Source: an uncultured Gemmatimonadota bacterium
GTDB taxonomy: Bacteria > Gemmatimonadota > Gemmatimonadetes > Longimicrobiales > Longimicrobiaceae
Assembly (NCBI GenBank): GCA_902805735.1
Contig: CADCTW010000172.1
Span: 1-40,328, forward strand
Length of the DNA: 40,328 nucleotides
Direction: 5' to 3'
This document shows, in pieces, positions 36,706 through 40,328 of this stretch (positions are counted from its first letter, which is position 1; every line of letters starts with the position of its first letter). The notes beneath the pieces are model-generated. The model saw only the letters and a program-made list of their open reading frames with translations, did no database searches and had not been told where the DNA came from. Both the position numbers and the translations under genes were made by a program.

Positions 36706-37077
36706 AGAGTCCGGAGGGAAGCTGTGCAAGGCGGGGCTTGGGTTGGGAGATGGCAAAAAGGTAAGGGGTGGCCGGGCGCGAGGCCAGCGTTGCGCGCCCT
36801 CTGGTTCCCCTTCGGGAACGCGGGGCTGTTCCCGCACGGGAACGCGACGGCTCGCGCACCGTCTCGCCCGATCCGCCAAGTGGCTATCTCCCAACGATTT
36901 GCGCAATGCGGCCCGGATGGCGCGCAACTTGTAAAAAGGGAGTGCTGCCGGTGCTCCCTCCGCGGCCCTCCGGAACACGCCCGCCGCGGCCGAGGGAAAG
37001 TCAGCCACGCTTCGTTCACGGCCTTTCACGGCCGCCGTGCCAGCACCCTCCCCCGTACGCCCACCGCAACTCCTGCA
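36706..37077. other. Divergent intergenic region with two tandem palindromes
   Basis: No gene is supported here. Two 16-base palindromes GTTCCC-N4-GGGAAC stand at 36804-36819 and 36828-36843. A hairpin GGGAGTGC/GTGCTCCC (two wobble pairs) is at 36938-36958. An AT-richer stretch ACTTGTAAAAAGGG lies at 36927-36940. The region must contain promoters for the kinase and the DUF11 protein. Confidence 0.5.
36804..36843. promoter_or_regulatory. Two tandem palindromic sites, possible operators
   Basis: GTTCCC-CTTC-GGGAAC and GTTCCC-GCAC-GGGAAC have identical arms and different spacers, with centres 24 bases apart. Identical arms with free spacers suggest a dimeric protein binding twice, upstream of both divergent genes. 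Confidence 0.45.
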
Positions 37078-39456
37078 ATGTCTGCGAGACTCCGGGCCAT
37101 CCTGCTCACCGTGGCGTTCGCGCTGCTGGCCTTCGCGCCCCGCGCGTGGGCCGCGCCGGGCGTGACCGTGAGCATGATCTCCAGCCCGGCGCTCACCCTG
37201 GACAGCAACAAGCCCTGCCTGGAAGGCCCGCAGGCGGCGTACGTCGCGTTCAAGATCACCAACACCTCCGGTGGCGCCCTCACCAACGTGCGCGCCGTGA
37301 TCAGCGGGTTCGCCAACGGCATCTCCTTGGGCGGCAGCCAGCCGGCCGACCAGTACATCGGGTACATGGCGGCGGGCGCGGAACGGGTGCTCTACTGGTT
37401 CACGCAGTACCCCTGCGGTGTCTTCGGCGCGACGGCGAACCTGGCCGTAAGCGTTACCGATAACACCACGGGCGCGACCACGGGCACCGGCACCGTCACC
37501 ACCACCAGCATGGTGAGCGCCCAGGCGGGAGGCGTGCTCACCAGCGGCACCATGGGCGCCGGCGCGGTGGTGGGGCAGACCATTCATTTCGACGTGGCCT
37601 ACGAGTTCGGCGGGGCCAGCGCGGGCGACAGCCACAACCTGCAGGTGGCGGGGAACCAGGACTTCCTGGCCGGCTGCTTCCAGCTCGTGAAGATGCAGGT
37701 GCTGACCTCCAGCGTGGGAGGCGCGCCCGCCGGGCAGACGGACACCCCGTACTTCTTCGCGCCCGCCAACGCCGGCGGGTCCAAGATTCCCATTACGGTG
37801 CGGTACTTCTTCAAGTACAAGTGCGCCAACACCATCTCGCGCGCGCGGCCCTACGGCAACCAGTTCAGCGGCGGGCAGCTCAAGTACTCGTCCAACTACG
37901 AGACCTTCGTCGGCCCCATCTTTCCCAGCGCGACCAACCCGTTCGTGGTCACCAAGTCCGCCACGCCGGACAAGATGGCCGCGGGCGGGCTCGCCACCTT
38001 CACGGTCACCGTGCGGAACCCGTCGCAGTGGGCGTCCGAGCTGGACTCCATCGTGGACGTGCTGCCGGCGGGGGTGGCGTACCAGGGGATCGCCGCGGGG
38101 AGCGGGGTGACGTCGGGGAACTCCGGCTCGACGCCCGCGGCGAACGCCACCGGCACCCTGATCTTCCGGGGAATCCCCACCACCTCGTACGCGCTCCCGG
38201 CCTACGACTCGCTCGTGCTGCGCTACACGGCCCAGATCCCCTCCGCTCCGAAGCGCTACACCAACACGGTGGCCGGCTACTCGGGCGGGTGGCAGCTCGG
38301 CTCGTCCGCGTCGGCCACCGTCATCGTGGGCACGGCCAACCTGTCGGTGGGGAAGACGGGTCCCACGGCGGCCGTGGCGAGCGACACGGTGGTCTACGTC
38401 CTCACCCTCGCCAACCAGGGCCCGGACACGGCGTTCAGCGTGGTGATGAGAGACACGCTCCCGTCCGGGGTGACGTTCGTGCGCGCGACCCGCGCTCCCA
38501 CGCTGTCGGGGCGCGTGCTCACCTGGCCCGCGGTGACCATGGCCAGCGGGGCCACGCGCCAGGACACCGTGGTGGTGGTGGCGCCGGCGTCACTTGGAAC
38601 GCTGGTGAACGTGGCGGCCGCCACGTCGGGCACCTTTGACGGCACGCCGGGCAACAACAACGGCTCCGCGCCGGAATCCAGGGTGACCACCACGGTGGGC
38701 TCGCCGGTGGTGGTGACGCCCGACGGGCTGCCCACGCCCACGCCGCGGCTGCCGGGCGGCGCGTACGGGCAGCCCTTCACGGTGCAGAACGCTTCTCCTG
38801 CGTCCGGCAACTACACGCTGTCACTGCGCACCACGGCCGTGGGAGCGGCGGGGGTGTTCGTCGCGGTGGACAGCGTCACGGGCCCGGGGATCGCGACTCC
38901 CGCCACTTACGGCGCCGCCCCAGTACCGCTGGCGGGGCGCACGGCGTACGTCTACACCGTCTGGTACCGCGTGGCGGCCGGCGACACGGCCGTCAACACG
39001 CAGTTCCTCCGCGCCCAGGCCGTGACCGACACGCTGCTGCGCGACGACGGCTTCGCCGAGGTCCGCCGCGTGCGCCCGGTGCTGACGCTCACCAAGAGCG
39101 TCTCGCCCACCGGCATGCTGGCCGTGGGGACGGACCTGACGTACACCCTGAACGTGGCCAACGTGGGCGAGTACGCCGCGCGCTCCGTGACGGTCACGGA
39201 CTCGGTGCCGACGCAGGTGGCGCTCAAGATGGGGAGCGTCACGCAGGTGCTGCCCTCCGGCGTCACCGCGGCCGTTTCGTACTTCAACTCGGCGGGGACG
39301 GCGATCACTCCCGGCGGGGCAGGGTGCGTCGGCCCGTCCGGCTACGACACCTGTGTGCGCCGCATCGTGTGGACCCTCTCCGGCGATCTCGCGGCGACCG
39401 CGCCGTCTTCCACGGCTTCGACGGGCTCCTTCCAATTCATCGCGCGAATACGGTGA
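37078..39456 (+). CDS. Secreted DUF11-repeat surface protein
   Basis: A 792-residue exported protein. Signal peptide at residues 1-26 (A-F-A-P-R-A-W-A-A). The first 290 residues form a beta domain with several Cys and a V-R-Y-F-F-K-Y-K-C segment. Three DUF11 (conserved repeat) domains follow, with openings V-V-T-K-S-A-T-P-D, L-S-V-G-K-T-G-P-T and L-T-L-T-K-S-V-S-P-T-G, each with the typical Y-x-L-x-x-x-N-x-G and D-x-L-P core. No C-terminal anchor or sorting motif is seen. DUF11 proteins are mostly cell-surface stalks or adhesins. ATG 37078 was chosen for the signal peptide; its ribosome site is weak. Confidence 0.9.
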   Translation: MSARLRAILLTVAFALLAFAPRAWAAPGVTVSMISSPALTLDSNKPCLEGPQAAYVAFKITNTSGGALTNVRAVISGFANGISLGGSQPADQYIGYMAAGAERVLYWFTQYPCGVFGATANLAVSVTDNTTGATTGTGTVTTTSMVSAQAGGVLTSGTMGAGAVVGQTIHFDVAYEFGGASAGDSHNLQVAGNQDFLAGCFQLVKMQVLTSSVGGAPAGQTDTPYFFAPANAGGSKIPITVRYFFKYKCANTISRARPYGNQFSGGQLKYSSNYETFVGPIFPSATNPFVVTKSATPDKMAAGGLATFTVTVRNPSQWASELDSIVDVLPAGVAYQGIAAGSGVTSGNSGSTPAANATGTLIFRGIPTTSYALPAYDSLVLRYTAQIPSAPKRYTNTVAGYSGGWQLGSSASATVIVGTANLSVGKTGPTAAVASDTVVYVLTLANQGPDTAFSVVMRDTLPSGVTFVRATRAPTLSGRVLTWPAVTMASGATRQDTVVVVAPASLGTLVNVAAATSGTFDGTPGNNNGSAPESRVTTTVGSPVVVTPDGLPTPTPRLPGGAYGQPFTVQNASPASGNYTLSLRTTAVGAAGVFVAVDSVTGPGIATPATYGAAPVPLAGRTAYVYTVWYRVAAGDTAVNTQFLRAQAVTDTLLRDDGFAEVRRVRPVLTLTKSVSPTGMLAVGTDLTYTLNVANVGEYAARSVTVTDSVPTQVALKMGSVTQVLPSGVTAAVSYFNSAGTAITPGGAGCVGPSGYDTCVRRIVWTLSGDLAATAPSSTASTGSFQFIARIR

Positions 39457-39562
39457 CGCCGCTCTCCCGCCAGGCTCCGGACTCCGTTACCCGTCACGCA
39501 CTCCGCGCGGCGGGTATTCGCGCGTCCGCGGCTCGATGCACTTCCCGCCCGAGGCCCACGTG

Positions 39563-40328
39563 ATGCTCCACCGGATGCGGCGGACGGCGGTGCTCGGTAT
39601 GGTGGCCGCCGCGACCGCGGGCGGAGCCGGGGCGGCGTGGGCCCAGGTGGAGGTGGACTCGCCCCCCGCGGGGGTGGAACTGGGCGTCTACACGGGCGGC
39701 TCGTACACAACGGACTGGTTCACGACGCCCGGGGCGAACGAAGCCGAGGAGTGGCGGCCGGGGTACGCCCCCGCGTTCGGCCTGACGGCGCAGCTCTGGT
39801 TGGAGCCGCGCGTGGGCGTGCGGCTCCACGGCGCGTACCTGCCGCAGAACCTTCCCGGCGGCGGCGGGCTGGACCAGCGGCTGCGCGTGGTGAACAGCTA
39901 CCTGTACGACGTGGACCTGGTGGTGCGGCCCTTCGCCCTCTCCACCCCCAACACGCTCCTGCAGACGGTCTACCTTTTCGCGGGCGGCGGGGGATACACG
40001 GCGGACGTGGCGGACCTCATGGCTCCCGCTGGCGGATGCGTCCCGCACCCGTCCTGGACCCCCGCCGAGGTGTGCGTTCCCACCGACGCGGGGCAGGGGA
40101 CGACAGGGATGGGCGTGGTGGGCGGCGGGATCAGTCTGGCGCGCGTCAGCTCGCGCGTGGAAGCGTTCGGCGAGGCGGCGGTGCACCTGTACGATTCGCC
40201 CGCACACGTTACCAGTAACGCAAACGGCGAGGACCGCCTCTCGCTCACCCCGCGCGCGGTGATCGGCCTCAAGGCCTCGCTGCGCCCGCGGCGGGCGCGC
40301 AGGGCGGAGCCTGTGCCCGCCCCCGTGC
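39563..40328 (+). CDS. Outer-membrane barrel-like protein, cut by window end
   Basis: The frame stays open to the last base, so the gene is partial (255 residues seen). A signal peptide with basic start (M-L-H-R-M-R-R-T) and an Ala/Gly core ends at W-A-Q (about residue 28). The mature part shows barrel-type strands: V-E-L-G-V-Y-T-G-G-S-Y, F-G-L-T-A-Q-L-W-L-E-P-R-V-G-V-R-L-H-G-A-Y, Y-L-Y-D-V-D-L-V-V-R-P-F, Q-T-V-Y-L-F-A-G-G-G-G-Y-T and G-V-V-G-G-G-I. One Cys pair is likely (C-V-P-H-P, C-V-P-T-D). GAGG eight bases before ATG 39563 supports this start; ATG 39536 is the alternative. Only 106 bases separate it from the DUF11 gene, so they may be expressed together. Confidence 0.75.
   Translation, partial: MLHRMRRTAVLGMVAAATAGGAGAAWAQVEVDSPPAGVELGVYTGGSYTTDWFTTPGANEAEEWRPGYAPAFGLTAQLWLEPRVGVRLHGAYLPQNLPGGGGLDQRLRVVNSYLYDVDLVVRPFALSTPNTLLQTVYLFAGGGGYTADVADLMAPAGGCVPHPSWTPAEVCVPTDAGQGTTGMGVVGGGISLARVSSRVEAFGEAAVHLYDSPAHVTSNANGEDRLSLTPRAVIGLKASLRPRRARRAEPVPAPV

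Noticed and set aside
36706-37635. N-terminal extension of the histidine kinase over the divergent region
   Set aside because: The frame is open, but its translation is Arg/Pro/Gly-rich without domains, has no ATG near the GAF domain and overlaps the DUF11 gene on the other strand.

Overview
The window is very GC-rich chromosomal DNA from a Gram-negative (diderm) bacterium. It has many Sec signal peptides and lipoboxes, two predicted outer-membrane barrels, Q-type paralogue pairs such as M16A/M16B peptidases, a DUF2911 protein, and many copies of a long palindrome built from 8-nt CACAGAG-type units. Together these look most like Gemmatimonadota, probably a Longimicrobium relative. That placement is inference from style and gene content; no 16S rRNA or ribosomal protein gene is present to prove it. 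Layout, left to right. (1) 1-2780: end of a degenerate Hpt-like gene, ispE, tRNA-Gln(UUG), a palindrome and a small outer-membrane barrel protein. (2) 2780-6996: a compact RiPP cluster of lasso-peptide type. It has an unannotated 52-codon precursor with the canonical leader spacing, a strong hairpin, a PqqD-like recognition protein (B1), a transglutaminase-like leader protease (B2), an HPr-kinase-like peptide kinase, and a two-gene ABC exporter of Wzm/Wzt type. The ATP-dependent asparagine-synthetase-like lasso cyclase that should close the ring is absent. (3) 7000-12900: a 58-codon membrane protein gene, a pair of M16 peptidases (one catalytic, one not), an AlaC-type aminotransferase and a DUF2911 lipoprotein. 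(4) 12900-25060: a surface/extracellular module. A cohesin-like lipoprotein sits directly upstream of a 1620-residue secreted protein with an N-terminal dockerin, Ig-like domains and a large beta-helix. Three tandem phage-tail-collar (MdpB-like) proteins, a GNAT acetyltransferase, a vanadium haloperoxidase, a tailspike-like beta-helix protein, a DUF6916 protein and an unknown protein follow. (5) 25200-32480, minus strand: a beta-oxidation or phenylacetate-type catabolic operon (TetR regulator, three enoyl-CoA hydratase/isomerases, aldehyde dehydrogenase, beta-ketoadipyl-type thiolase, 3-hydroxyacyl-CoA dehydrogenase) with a small lipoprotein gene embedded. (6) 32480-40328: a lipoprotein, tRNA-Leu(CAA) with an adjacent foreign-looking HNH endonuclease, an odd RHH-plus-beta protein, a hybrid-free sensor histidine kinase (GAF-PAS-PAS-HisKA-HATPase), a DUF11 repeat secreted protein and the start of another barrel protein cut by the window edge. 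The most interesting points are four. The lasso-type cluster lacks a cyclase, its precursor has two tail cysteines and its kinase has no terminal Ser target. A cohesin-dockerin pair lies outside the Clostridia. Half-copies of the palindrome have been taken into the signal peptides of two lipoproteins. Palindromes of several unrelated sequences share one design, with arms made of short tandem units.
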